The position numbers were made by a program, and so were the translations under genes. Of a stretch of DNA of 5,659 nucleotides, positions 1 through 4,160 are shown in pieces. Origin of the DNA: Flemingiibacterium sp045587285 (GTDB lineage: Bacteria; Bacillota; Clostridia; Oscillospirales; CAG-272); the NCBI GenBank assembly GCA_045587285.1, contig JAZNBZ010000037.1:1-5659 (forward strand), written 5' to 3'. Each line of letters opens with the position of its first letter. Positions within the stretch are counted from its first letter, which is position 1. The notes under the pieces are model-generated. The model was not told the DNA's origin. It worked only from the letters and a program-made list of their open reading frames with translations, and ran no database searches.

Positions 1-41
1 CGCTTGGTGAAACTGCCGAAGATTATTTCAACCACAATTAG
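1..41 (+). CDS. 3' end of an unidentified gene (partial)
   Basis: Reading from position 3, the frame gives LGETAEDYFNHN followed by a TAG stop at 39-41, and is open to the left edge of the window. The other two plus frames also lack a clear coding look here. The tail is too short to assign to a family. It lies directly upstream of a promoter and a probable lrgAB remnant, so a regulator of that operon is conceivable, but nothing in the twelve residues shows this. It could also be chance open sequence. Confidence 0.3.
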   Translation, partial: LGETAEDYFNHN

Positions 42-68
42 GGTAAAAGGGAGAGCGGAAATCCCCCG

Positions 69-97
69 TTGAATTGCCATGAAAAATCTGCTATGAT
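69..97 (+). promoter_or_regulatory. Sigma-A-type promoter candidate
   Basis: TTGAAT (69-74) and TATGAT (92-97) are separated by exactly 17 bp, giving 4/6 and 5/6 matches to the sigma-A boxes. Transcription would begin near 104 and lead into a small GNRA-type hairpin, GACC-GAAA-GGTC (116-127), then the ribosome site AAAAGGA (131-137) and the ATG at 146. The signals are well spaced, although the gene they serve appears to be destroyed. Confidence 0.5.
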
Positions 98-145
98 AAA
101 TTTTACTGAATTTTCGACCGAAAGGTCATAAAAAGGATTGATTTC

Positions 146-257
146 ATGAGAGTTTTCCGTCAAGATGGGCCCCGTACAGGGCGCCACCGCCGGTATCGCC
201 ATTGCCATGACCGGTCTGTTCACCGTACTGTTCTACTCCATCCTGTTTACCGTCTGA
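146..257 (+). pseudogene. Probable collapsed lrgAB-type operon: start codon region fused to the C-terminal tail of an LrgB-like protein
   Basis: An ATG at 146, eight bases after AAAAGGA, opens with MRVFRQ, which resembles the usual N-terminus of LrgA/CidA proteins. A different frame (150-257) is then read to a TGA at 255-257. It contains KMGPVQGATAGIAIAM followed by TGLFTVLFYSILFTV. That string has the small-residue and Gly pattern expected at the C-terminus of LrgB/CidB-family membrane proteins, where a KxGxVxGA-type motif precedes the last helix. The two parts are out of frame around position 160, so no full protein is made. The frame opened by ATG 146 would run on as an Arg/His-rich string through the terminator to 352, which is not gene-like. 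The simplest reading is one large deletion joining the first codons of lrgA to the last codons of lrgB. The LrgB assignment comes from motif memory on about 30 residues; a short degraded membrane protein of another family is possible. Confidence 0.4.
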
Positions 258-263
258 AAACAC

Positions 264-310
264 AGCAGGGTCTTGTTCACCCCATGGGTGGACAAGACCC
301 TGCTTTTGTA
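264..310 (+). terminator. Strong Rho-independent terminator after the lrgB-like remnant, possibly bidirectional
   Basis: A 19-bp stem (264-282 with 286-304, one G-T pair, 3-base loop) begins seven bases after the TGA at 257 and is followed by TTTTGTATTT. On the other strand the stem is followed by GTGTTTT, so it could also stop the convergent minus-strand gene ending at 387. The 76 bp between this hairpin and that gene contain only a 5-bp mini-hairpin (CGATA/TATCG, 360-373) and no ORF of note. Confidence 0.88.
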
Positions 311-386
311 TTTCCAATTCCTGTAGCGTTGCTTCGCGTCTTTCCCTTTTAGTAACGTGCGATAAATCTATCGTTTTCCGCCGCGG

Positions 387-2660
387 TTATTTACGCTTTT
401 TCCTCACCGCGACAGTGATAACGACCAGAACGACAATTACACCTACCAAAACAGCAGCCAACAAAGGCCATGGAAATGCGGCAGGAATATCGATGTTCAA
501 CTCTTTAGAGGAAGTAAAGAATGATGAAAAACCGGTGGTATAAAAGGTGATGCTTTCCACACTGCCGTCATCATAGGTGGTGTACTCTGCCTTTCCCAGC
601 GACTCGATAGATCTATCTTCCAAAATGTGATAAACAAACAGATCGCTGTCGCCTTTCAGCACTCCTTTTTCAAGCCGAACGGTTACGGCAATCGGGAAGC
701 CAAGGTCTTCGTGTCCTTCAAAAGAGAGGGGGAATATTTTGGCCTCCTCAAGCGTGTCGATGCCGTTAAGCTCCGCAACGTCATTGATCAGTTCTTCCGT
801 GTCGGCTGCAAACTCTCCGGGTCGAACGGTCTGCAGGATACTCTGTACGTTGACAAGCTTTCCGTTCAGCTCCTCATCTGTTAAGCCTGCGTAATGCTCC
901 TGCTCCTCACTTGTCATTTTGCCAACCTCAACGGCAGCTGAGGCCGTTTTTTCTGCACCGCCTGACTCCGCGGGAGGAATTTCAAAATCCTGATTCCTGT
1001 CAGGAGGAATAACGATGGGTTCTTCACCGTTATCGGGATCGGGATTGTTGTCCATTCCGTCGTTGTTGTCAAATTCTATTGTGAAGATGATATTTTCGTC
1101 ATTCTCCTTGACCTGGTATGTCCAGCCGGACTCGCTGATCAGTGCAGCATAATCATAGTTTTCCGCTTGTGCCGTGCCGGAGATACCGCTGTTGCTTCGG
1201 TTCACCTTTGCTTCTCCGGCGGGAGCAACCTTAATCGTGATGGACATCACACCGTTGAGATCGATCGATGTACCGTCTTCGGCAGATATAAAATCTCCTC
1301 CGTCATTCAGCTTGTACTGTACTGTTCCTGTTTGATTGTTTGCGGCTCTGATTACAATGAAAGCTGTTTTTGTTTGTGGGGGATTATCGCCGTTGTTGTT
1401 TTCACCGTCTTCATTGCCGCCGGGAGATGCTTCCTTTGCCACTACCGAAAAAGCAATATCTTTTGGAACGCTGTCAATGGTCTGACTGTGGGCGGAAATG
1501 CTGGTCTTTCCGTTGTTGACAAACAGTGTTGTGCGGAAACCGTTTTCAGCTTCCACTCTTACTTCCATAGTATCGGGATCAAAGTTCGTTAATGTAATGA
1601 TATCGGTTTCGGTCAAATATTGACCATTGGTTTTATCTGCTGTTACGGTTACATCTCCGATTTTCCAAGAGCCCTCACCAAACCACACGATATACTTACC
1701 CGCTTGATTGGGATTATCGCCGTTGTTGTTATTTTCGTCATCGCCTTCATTGCCGCCCGGAACCGCTTCTTTTTCAAATACCATAAAAGTAAGGTCGTAT
1801 GGGATACCGCCGTCGTGGTCATTTGCGGAAATGCTGGTCTTTCCGTTGGTGACCTTTAGTATCAAGCCAAACCTGTCTTCAGCTCCCACTCCCACTCTCA
1901 CTTCCATAGTATCGGGGTCGAAGTTCGTTAGTGTAATTATTTCAATTGTGCTGATCTTTTGCGTGCCGGTTTTATCCGCCGTTACGGTGACATCTCCGAT
2001 TTTCCAGGAACCGGTACCAAAGGATACGTTATGATAGGATGCCGGCTCCGACGATACTGAGCCGTTACTGTAAACATGGGATTTACCGTCAATCCAAATC
2101 AAGTCACCTTCGACGGGGCGGTTTCGAACACCGTCATTCACTTCCGGGGGTGGCATGGGGTTTCCGACCAGTATAAATCCCGTGCCTTTGCAATCGGGAC
2201 AATGCCAACCATACTGGCGAGAGACCTTACAAGTTTCTACCTGACATTCATGCTTTCCACCGCCGCCACAGCGAGTACAAGCATTCCAACCCGGTGTGCC
2301 GTTGCCGCAAACTACGCAACGCAGTTTTCCTGCACCACCGCAGTTGCCGCAGACACCTTCAATAATTTTCCCGTCGCCTGAACGATTTTTCCCGTCTCCG
2401 TTACAGCTGTTGCAAGTGTAATAGCCATTATCACAGGAATTGCCTTGATAAGTATCACCCTGACATTTTGCTCCTCCAGCGCCGCCACAGCCGTCGCAGG
2501 TCACTGTGCCGGTGTTGCCACAAGCAATACAGCGGTAGTCCCCTTTGCCGCCGCAAAGACGACACGGTTCCAATTCCTTTGCATATGCTATTGTGGCAAA
2601 AGAACCGCAGAGCACAGCAAAAGCAAGGGTGAATGTCAAAACACGTATTATTTTTTTCAT
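387..2660 (-). CDS. Secreted, membrane-anchored protein with a DnaJ-like cysteine-rich zinc-finger region and tandem repeats
   Basis: This is a 757-residue exported protein of unknown function. The ATG at 2660 is preferred because AAGGAGG lies 10 bases before it and the protein then starts with a textbook signal peptide (MKKIIRVLTF..., cleavage after AYA27). The frame can be extended to a TTG at 2690, but that start would put the ribosome site inside the gene. Residues 33-157 hold all 20 mature cysteines. Most are in CxxC pairs followed by Gly-rich turns (33/36, 44/47, 55/58, 83/86, 104/107, 115/118, 128/131, 154/157), the pattern of DnaJ zinc-binding repeats. Two tandem copies of a ~113-residue unit follow (about 211-427), sharing GSWKIGDVTVTADKT and ITLTNFDPDTMEVRV and joined by Asn/Asp/Gly-rich linkers. 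A third beta-rich region is at 431-530, an acidic Pro-rich linker at 532-570, and a stalk-like domain at 571-715. One membrane helix (731-752) and the tail RKKRK end the protein, so the bulk faces outside. There is no LPXTG motif and no J domain. Family knowledge supports metal binding or disulfides in the Cys region; ligand and role are unknown. Confidence 0.92.
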   Translation of the reverse strand: MKKIIRVLTFTLAFAVLCGSFATIAYAKELEPCRLCGGKGDYRCIACGNTGTVTCDGCGGAGGAKCQGDTYQGNSCDNGYYTCNSCNGDGKNRSGDGKIIEGVCGNCGGAGKLRCVVCGNGTPGWNACTRCGGGGKHECQVETCKVSRQYGWHCPDCKGTGFILVGNPMPPPEVNDGVRNRPVEGDLIWIDGKSHVYSNGSVSSEPASYHNVSFGTGSWKIGDVTVTADKTGTQKISTIEIITLTNFDPDTMEVRVGVGAEDRFGLILKVTNGKTSISANDHDGGIPYDLTFMVFEKEAVPGGNEGDDENNNNGDNPNQAGKYIVWFGEGSWKIGDVTVTADKTNGQYLTETDIITLTNFDPDTMEVRVEAENGFRTTLFVNNGKTSISAHSQTIDSVPKDIAFSVVAKEASPGGNEDGENNNGDNPPQTKTAFIVIRAANNQTGTVQYKLNDGGDFISAEDGTSIDLNGVMSITIKVAPAGEAKVNRSNSGISGTAQAENYDYAALISESGWTYQVKENDENIIFTIEFDNNDGMDNNPDPDNGEEPIVIPPDRNQDFEIPPAESGGAEKTASAAVEVGKMTSEEQEHYAGLTDEELNGKLVNVQSILQTVRPGEFAADTEELINDVAELNGIDTLEEAKIFPLSFEGHEDLGFPIAVTVRLEKGVLKGDSDLFVYHILEDRSIESLGKAEYTTYDDGSVESITFYTTGFSSFFTSSKELNIDIPAAFPWPLLAAVLVGVIVVLVVITVAVRKKRK
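1380..2033 (-). repeat. Two tandem copies of a 339-bp (113-codon) unit inside the cysteine-rich surface protein gene
   Basis: The copies lie at about 1707-2033 and 1380-1697, in register at an offset of 339 bp. For example, CTTCCATAG occurs at 1562 and 1901. Best-conserved parts encode GSWKIGDVTVTADKT, ITLTNFDPDTMEVRV and NGKTSISA. Each ends in an acidic Asn-rich linker starting PGGNE. Conservation at the DNA level in these blocks suggests a fairly recent duplication or continuing gene conversion, and the locus could vary in copy number between strains. Confidence 0.85.
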
Positions 2661-2670
2661 ATGACAAGTT

Positions 2671-2677
2671 CCTCCTT
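2671..2677 (-). promoter_or_regulatory. Ribosome binding site that fixes the start of the surface protein gene
   Basis: The minus strand reads AAGGAGG, then 10 bases, then ATG at 2660. It is the only strong Shine-Dalgarno match nearby, and it lies between the ATG and the alternative TTG at 2690, so the ATG is the real start. Confidence 0.85.
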
Positions 2678-2707
2678 GTGTAAAAATCAATCATTCCCTT
2701 TAGGTAC

Positions 2708-2735
2708 AATATACGGACGAATTAACAAGTAACAA
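2708..2735 (-). promoter_or_regulatory. Promoter candidate for the surface protein gene
   Basis: On the minus strand TTGTTA (2735-2730) and TATATT (2713-2708) are 16 bp apart, in AT-rich DNA about 50 bp upstream of the ATG. A GTAACA/TGTTAC inverted repeat (2729-2734 and 2759-2764) overlaps the -35 box and could be an operator, but six-base arms are weak evidence. Confidence 0.5.
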
Positions 2736-2819
2736 TGACATAAACGCACTAAAACAACTGTTACAAGAACATTATAGCATAAAATTATGACTTTTTCTAC
2801 ACATTTCTAAAACATTATA

Positions 2820-2847
2820 ACGGCAGGACGAAAAATCATCCTGCCGT
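2820..2847. repeat. Inverted repeat in the intergenic region, possible weak terminator
   Basis: ACGGCAGGA (2820-2828) pairs perfectly with TCCTGCCGT (2839-2847) around a 10-base loop whose inner bases can extend the stem past one mismatch. Neither side carries a clean T run: plus reads CTGGTTTCTT, minus reads TATAATGTTTT. It may be an old terminator or a protein-binding palindrome. From here to 2932 I see only AT-rich sequence and an isolated TTGACA (2875-2880) without a matching -10 box. Confidence 0.5.
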
Positions 2848-2932
2848 CTGGTTTCTTATGACACAAGCTATTTGTTGACAGAATATCAGACTTTTTTGAG
2901 TGTTGCGCAAAAATTATCATAGAGAAGGGAGT

Positions 2933-2977
2933 ACAAACAAAAAAGGAGGTTGCGCATAAAATATATGCGCAACCTCC
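2933..2977 (-). terminator. Rho-independent terminator, minus strand
   Basis: A perfect 14-bp stem (2945-2958 with 2964-2977, loop of five) is followed on the minus strand by TTTTTTGTTTGT. The plus side has no T run, so it works for leftward transcription, from the tRNA side toward the surface protein gene. A near copy of its GTTGCGCA core sits about 48 bp away at 2902-2909. Confidence 0.82.
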
Positions 2978-3004
2978 CAAGACATAAACATTTAACAATT
3001 AGAG

Positions 3005-3051
3005 AAACAAAAAAAGGACAGACTCTGCGAAAAAAATCGCAAAATCCGCCC
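3005..3051 (-). terminator. Second minus-strand terminator with strand-specific G-U pairs
   Basis: On the minus strand GGCGGATTTTGCGA pairs with TCGCAGAGTCTGTC around a poly-T loop, giving 14 bp of which four are G-U, and then TTTTTTTGTTT. On the plus strand the G-U positions would be A-C mismatches, so the structure makes sense only as a minus-strand RNA. It lies 27 bp from the next terminator, so the two act in series. Confidence 0.7.
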
Positions 3052-3140
3052 CCAAAAAAGCCAAGGTGTTTAGTTCAAGTCCTCCCCAAAGGTCGTTTTG
3101 GAGAAATGATATCTTTTGAATTCCACCTTGAAAAATGGTA

Positions 3141-3177
3141 CGAAAAAACCCAGAAACCGTTGTGGTTTCTGGGTTTT
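3141..3177 (-). terminator. Terminator hairpin closing tRNA-derived unit 1
   Basis: A perfect 14-bp stem (3145-3158 with 3164-3177, 5-base loop) ends on the minus strand in GGTTTTTTCG. It sits 31 bp beyond the CCA end of the first tRNA-fMet fragment. A smaller 8-bp hairpin (arms 3179-3186 and 3195-3202) lies between them. The sequence from 3052 to 3140 holds no convincing gene. Confidence 0.78.
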
Positions 3178-3208
3178 CCGAACCGATATCTTTTTCGGTT
3201 CGCAATGT

Positions 3209-3248
3209 TGGTTGCGCGACCGACTTGAACCTGCGGCCTCCGGGTTAT
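3209..3248 (-). pseudogene. tRNA-fMet 3'-half remnant (degenerate)
   Basis: Aligned to the intact gene at 3750-3791, this stretch keeps the CCA end, the acceptor start, the T-loop and the variable region. It has lost two bases and altered others in the acceptor/T-stem strand, so the cloverleaf could not form. Similarity ends abruptly within the anticodon, the same breakpoint as the other fragment. Confidence 0.85.
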
Positions 3249-3330
3249 CGCTTCGCGCCCGTCGCCGTCGCGTGTCGTGAGGCGCGTCGGGACAAGCCCG
3301 ACTTCCCTCACTCGCGCTTTGGGCGACATC

Positions 3331-3367
3331 GCAAGAGTAAAACGATTATCAATCGTTTTACTCTTGC
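3331..3367. repeat. 37-bp palindrome in unit 1, 17-bp arms
   Basis: GCAAGAGTAAAACGATT and AATCGTTTTACTCTTGC are exact reverse complements around the 3-base loop ATC. It is the counterpart of the palindrome at 3601-3637. No T run follows on either side, so it is not an ordinary terminator. Confidence 0.9.
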
Positions 3368-3437
3368 TAACCCAACGAGGTCCGCTCGTCGTGCTCATAA
3401 CCCGACAAGCGGAGGGACAATTCTTACCTACAGCGAG

Positions 3438-3477
3438 TTAAAACAGAGGACACCCGATTGGGTGTCCTCTGTTTTAA
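3438..3477 (-). terminator. Terminator hairpin between units 1 and 2
   Basis: A perfect 18-bp stem (3438-3455 with 3460-3477, loop GATT) begins one base after the CCA end of the second tRNA-fMet fragment on the minus strand, and its outer arm supplies GTTTTAA. Its outer bases TTAAAAC/GTTTTAA match the hairpin that follows the intact tRNA, while the inner stem differs but still pairs. The symmetry means it could stop transcription in either direction. Confidence 0.78.
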
Positions 3478-3478
3478 T

Positions 3479-3520
3479 TGGTTGCGCGGGCAGGACTTGA
3501 ACCTGCGGCCTCCGGGTTAT
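3479..3520 (-). pseudogene. tRNA-fMet 3'-half remnant, identical to the intact gene
   Basis: All 42 bases match 3750-3791: CCA end, acceptor strand, T-arm, variable region and 3' side of the anticodon stem. The match stops inside the anticodon (the first anticodon base is lost) and the sequence continues with the GC-rich block. A tRNA 3' half with an anticodon-loop breakpoint is also the form left by tyrosine-recombinase integration, but no integrase is present. Confidence 0.9.
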
Positions 3521-3600
3521 CGCTTCGCGCCCGTCGCCGTCGCGGTCGTCTTGCGCGCTCGCTCACGCTCGCTTCAAGACTCCTCGCTTTGGGCGACACC

Positions 3601-3637
3601 GCAGGAGAAAAACAATTATCAATTGTTTTTCTCTTGC
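3601..3637. repeat. 37-bp palindrome in unit 2 with compensatory changes relative to unit 1
   Basis: GCAGGAGAAAAACAATT (3601-3617) pairs with AATTGTTTTTCTCTTGC (3621-3637) around ATC. Compared with unit 1, one G-C pair has become A-T and one T-A pair has become A-T, with both partners changed each time. A third change gives a single G-T pair. Pairing is thus kept while sequence drifts. Confidence 0.9.
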
Positions 3638-3706
3638 TAACCCAACGAGCACCGCTCGTCGGTCTCAGAACCCGAAGAGCGAAGATGCAGCTCTTTCCCA
3701 CAGCGG

Positions 3707-3749
3707 ATTAAAACGAAAAACCACCCGGATGGGTGGTTTTCGTTTTAAT
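3707..3749 (-). terminator. Terminator of the tRNA-Leu/tRNA-fMet operon
   Basis: Directly after the encoded CCA the minus strand reads ATTAAAACGAAAACCACCC, a 4-base loop, then GGGTGGTTTTTCGTTTTAAT. These arms pair along 19 bp with one bulged T, and the trailing strand is rich in T. Position and structure fit intrinsic termination of the tRNA transcript; the symmetric arms could work in both directions. Confidence 0.85.
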
Positions 3750-3825
3750 TGGTTGCGCGGGCAGGACTTGAACCTGCGGCCTCCGGGTTATGAGCCCGAC
3801 GAGCTACCAACTGCTCTACCGCGCG
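3750..3825 (-). tRNA. Initiator tRNA-fMet (anticodon CAU)
   Basis: The 76-base gene folds as a full cloverleaf with encoded CCA (3750-3752) and anticodon CAT at 3792-3790. It carries the hallmarks of bacterial initiators: a C1 x A72 mismatch at the end of the acceptor stem, three consecutive G-C pairs (GGG/CCC) in the anticodon stem, and an A11-U24 pair in the D-stem. Its role is to carry formyl-methionine to the ribosomal P site at start codons. It is second in a two-gene transcript, 16 bases after tRNA-Leu. Its 3' half is duplicated twice downstream in the repeat units. Confidence 0.96.
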
Positions 3826-3841
3826 ATATTTAGTTTGGTTT

Positions 3842-3929
3842 TGGTGCCGGAAACCGGGCTCGAACCGGTACGGGATATACTCCCACGGGATTTTAAGTCC
3901 CGGGCGTCTGCCAATTCCGCCACTCCGGC
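3842..3929 (-). tRNA. tRNA-Leu (anticodon UAA)
   Basis: The 88-base gene has acceptor stem GCCGGAG/TTCCGGC, a TTCGAGC T-loop, a long class II variable arm (GGGA...TCCC), an encoded CCA (3842-3844) and the anticodon loop CTTAAAA, giving UAA. It decodes UUA and, by wobble, UUG. It is first in the transcript, about 37 bases after the expected start point. Confidence 0.96.
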
Positions 3930-3972
3930 ATTTTCCGTTACCAATGTGCGTGTCTCTCTTGACCGCCCTAGT

Positions 3973-4001
3973 ATTATACCACACGCCACCCGTTTTGTCA
4001 A
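3973..4001 (-). promoter_or_regulatory. Consensus sigma-A promoter of the tRNA operon
   Basis: On the minus strand TTGACA (4001-3996), a 17-bp spacer and TATAAT (3978-3973) match the sigma-A consensus at all 12 positions, as expected for a highly expressed stable RNA operon. Transcription should begin near 3966. The same intergenic region holds a divergent plus-strand promoter about 60 bp away. Confidence 0.92.
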
Positions 4002-4057
4002 GCCTTTTTGTTAAATTCACAGAAATTATTTTTTCATCCGCTATTTTCAAAAATGTA

Positions 4058-4086
4058 TTGCATTGACGCTTTATTTATGATATAAT
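4058..4086 (+). promoter_or_regulatory. Promoter candidate for the MBOAT operon
   Basis: A perfect TATAAT (4081-4086) has TTGCAT (4058-4063) exactly 17 bp upstream; the -35 box is weak (3/6). A start near 4093 would leave a ~70-base AU-rich leader. TTGACG at 4063-4068 is a better -35 sequence but only 12 bp from the -10 box, too close to use. Confidence 0.6.
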
Positions 4087-4148
4087 GTAGGGTGGTATAC
4101 TGTGGTGTATTATATATTGTACGCTTACACTTATAAAATTATTCGCTC

Positions 4149-4154
4149 AAGGAG
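4149..4154 (+). promoter_or_regulatory. Ribosome binding site of the MBOAT gene
   Basis: AAGGAG lies six bases before the ATG at 4161, supporting that start codon. Confidence 0.8.
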
Positions 4155-4160
4155 ATTAAA

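Larger units (their letters stand above)
3209..3437 (-). repeat. tRNA-fMet-derived unit 1 (degenerate copy)
   Basis: Positions 3209-3248 copy the 3' half of the initiator tRNA, from the second anticodon base to CCA, with a 2-base deletion and changes that break the T-stem and acceptor strand. A 24-bp GC-rich block (3249-3272) identical to unit 2 follows. Next are a hairpin with stems GTGAGG/CCTCAC and GTCGGG/CCCGAC (3277-3311), GGGCGAC, a perfect 17-bp-arm palindrome (3331-3367), and CTCATAACCCG (3393-3403), which is anticodon-arm sequence in the opposite orientation. The CCA-to-CGAG span (3209-3388) is 180 bp, as in unit 2. No promoter is visible inside. It cannot encode a working tRNA: a 5' half with a proper D-arm is absent or only vaguely recognisable as a D-arm-like sequence near 3366-3388 on the minus strand. 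Confidence 0.8.
3479..3706 (-). repeat. tRNA-fMet-derived unit 2
   Basis: The unit starts with an exact copy of the 3' half of the neighbouring initiator tRNA (3479-3520). Identity with the functional locus also covers the preceding GTTTTAAT, 50 bp in all. A 24-bp GC-rich block identical to unit 1 (3521-3544) comes next, then a GTCTTG/CAAGAC hairpin (3548-3580), GGGCGAC, a 37-bp palindrome (3601-3637), and CTCGTCGGTCTCAGAACCCG (3655-3674), an altered anticodon arm in plus orientation. An AGAGC/GCTCT hairpin (3676-3695) follows. The spacing between the three CCA ends (3209, 3479, 3750) is 270 and 271 bp, so the units sit in tandem with the real tRNA. On the minus strand GGGTTAGC (near 3644-3637) could pair with GCGATAACCC around the junction, holding the insert in a large stem-loop. 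No promoter is seen. Confidence 0.82.

Noticed and set aside
146..352. 68-codon plus frame MRVFRQDGPRTG...
   Set aside because: Although it has a ribosome site, it turns Arg/His-rich within eight codons and reads through the terminator; the true coding signal there is in another frame (LrgB-like tail).
2660..2690. TTG at 2690 as the start of the surface protein
   Set aside because: The ribosome site AAGGAGG lies between this TTG and the ATG at 2660, and only the ATG start gives a standard signal peptide at the N-terminus.
3070..3090. Possible plus-strand tRNA T-arm (TTCAAGTCC at 3075-3083)
   Set aside because: The flanking five bases do not pair to make a T-stem and no acceptor or anticodon arm is found around it.
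2950..3228. 92-codon plus frame with a basic protein starting MRIKYMRNL
   Set aside because: It starts at TTG inside a terminator stem, has no usable ribosome site, and runs through three hairpins and a tRNA remnant.
3478..3711. Arg-rich open frames across the tRNA-derived units (e.g. one starting MVARAGLEP on the plus strand, and the minus frame ending SSPARATN)
   Set aside because: They are translations of tRNA and hairpin DNA, a well-known source of false protein calls. They cross terminators and palindromes and lack ribosome sites.
3209..3750. CRISPR array
   Set aside because: Only two to three repeats at ~270-bp spacing, made of tRNA-derived sequence, with no short uniform spacers and no cas genes.
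3745..4050. 101-codon minus frame containing VAELADARDLKSRG-like text
   Set aside because: The string is the tRNA-Leu and tRNA-fMet sequence read as protein; it also overlaps the tRNA promoter.
4063..4086. TTGACG as the -35 box of the MBOAT promoter
   Set aside because: It is only 12 bp from TATAAT; TTGCAT at 17 bp fits the spacing better despite fewer matches.
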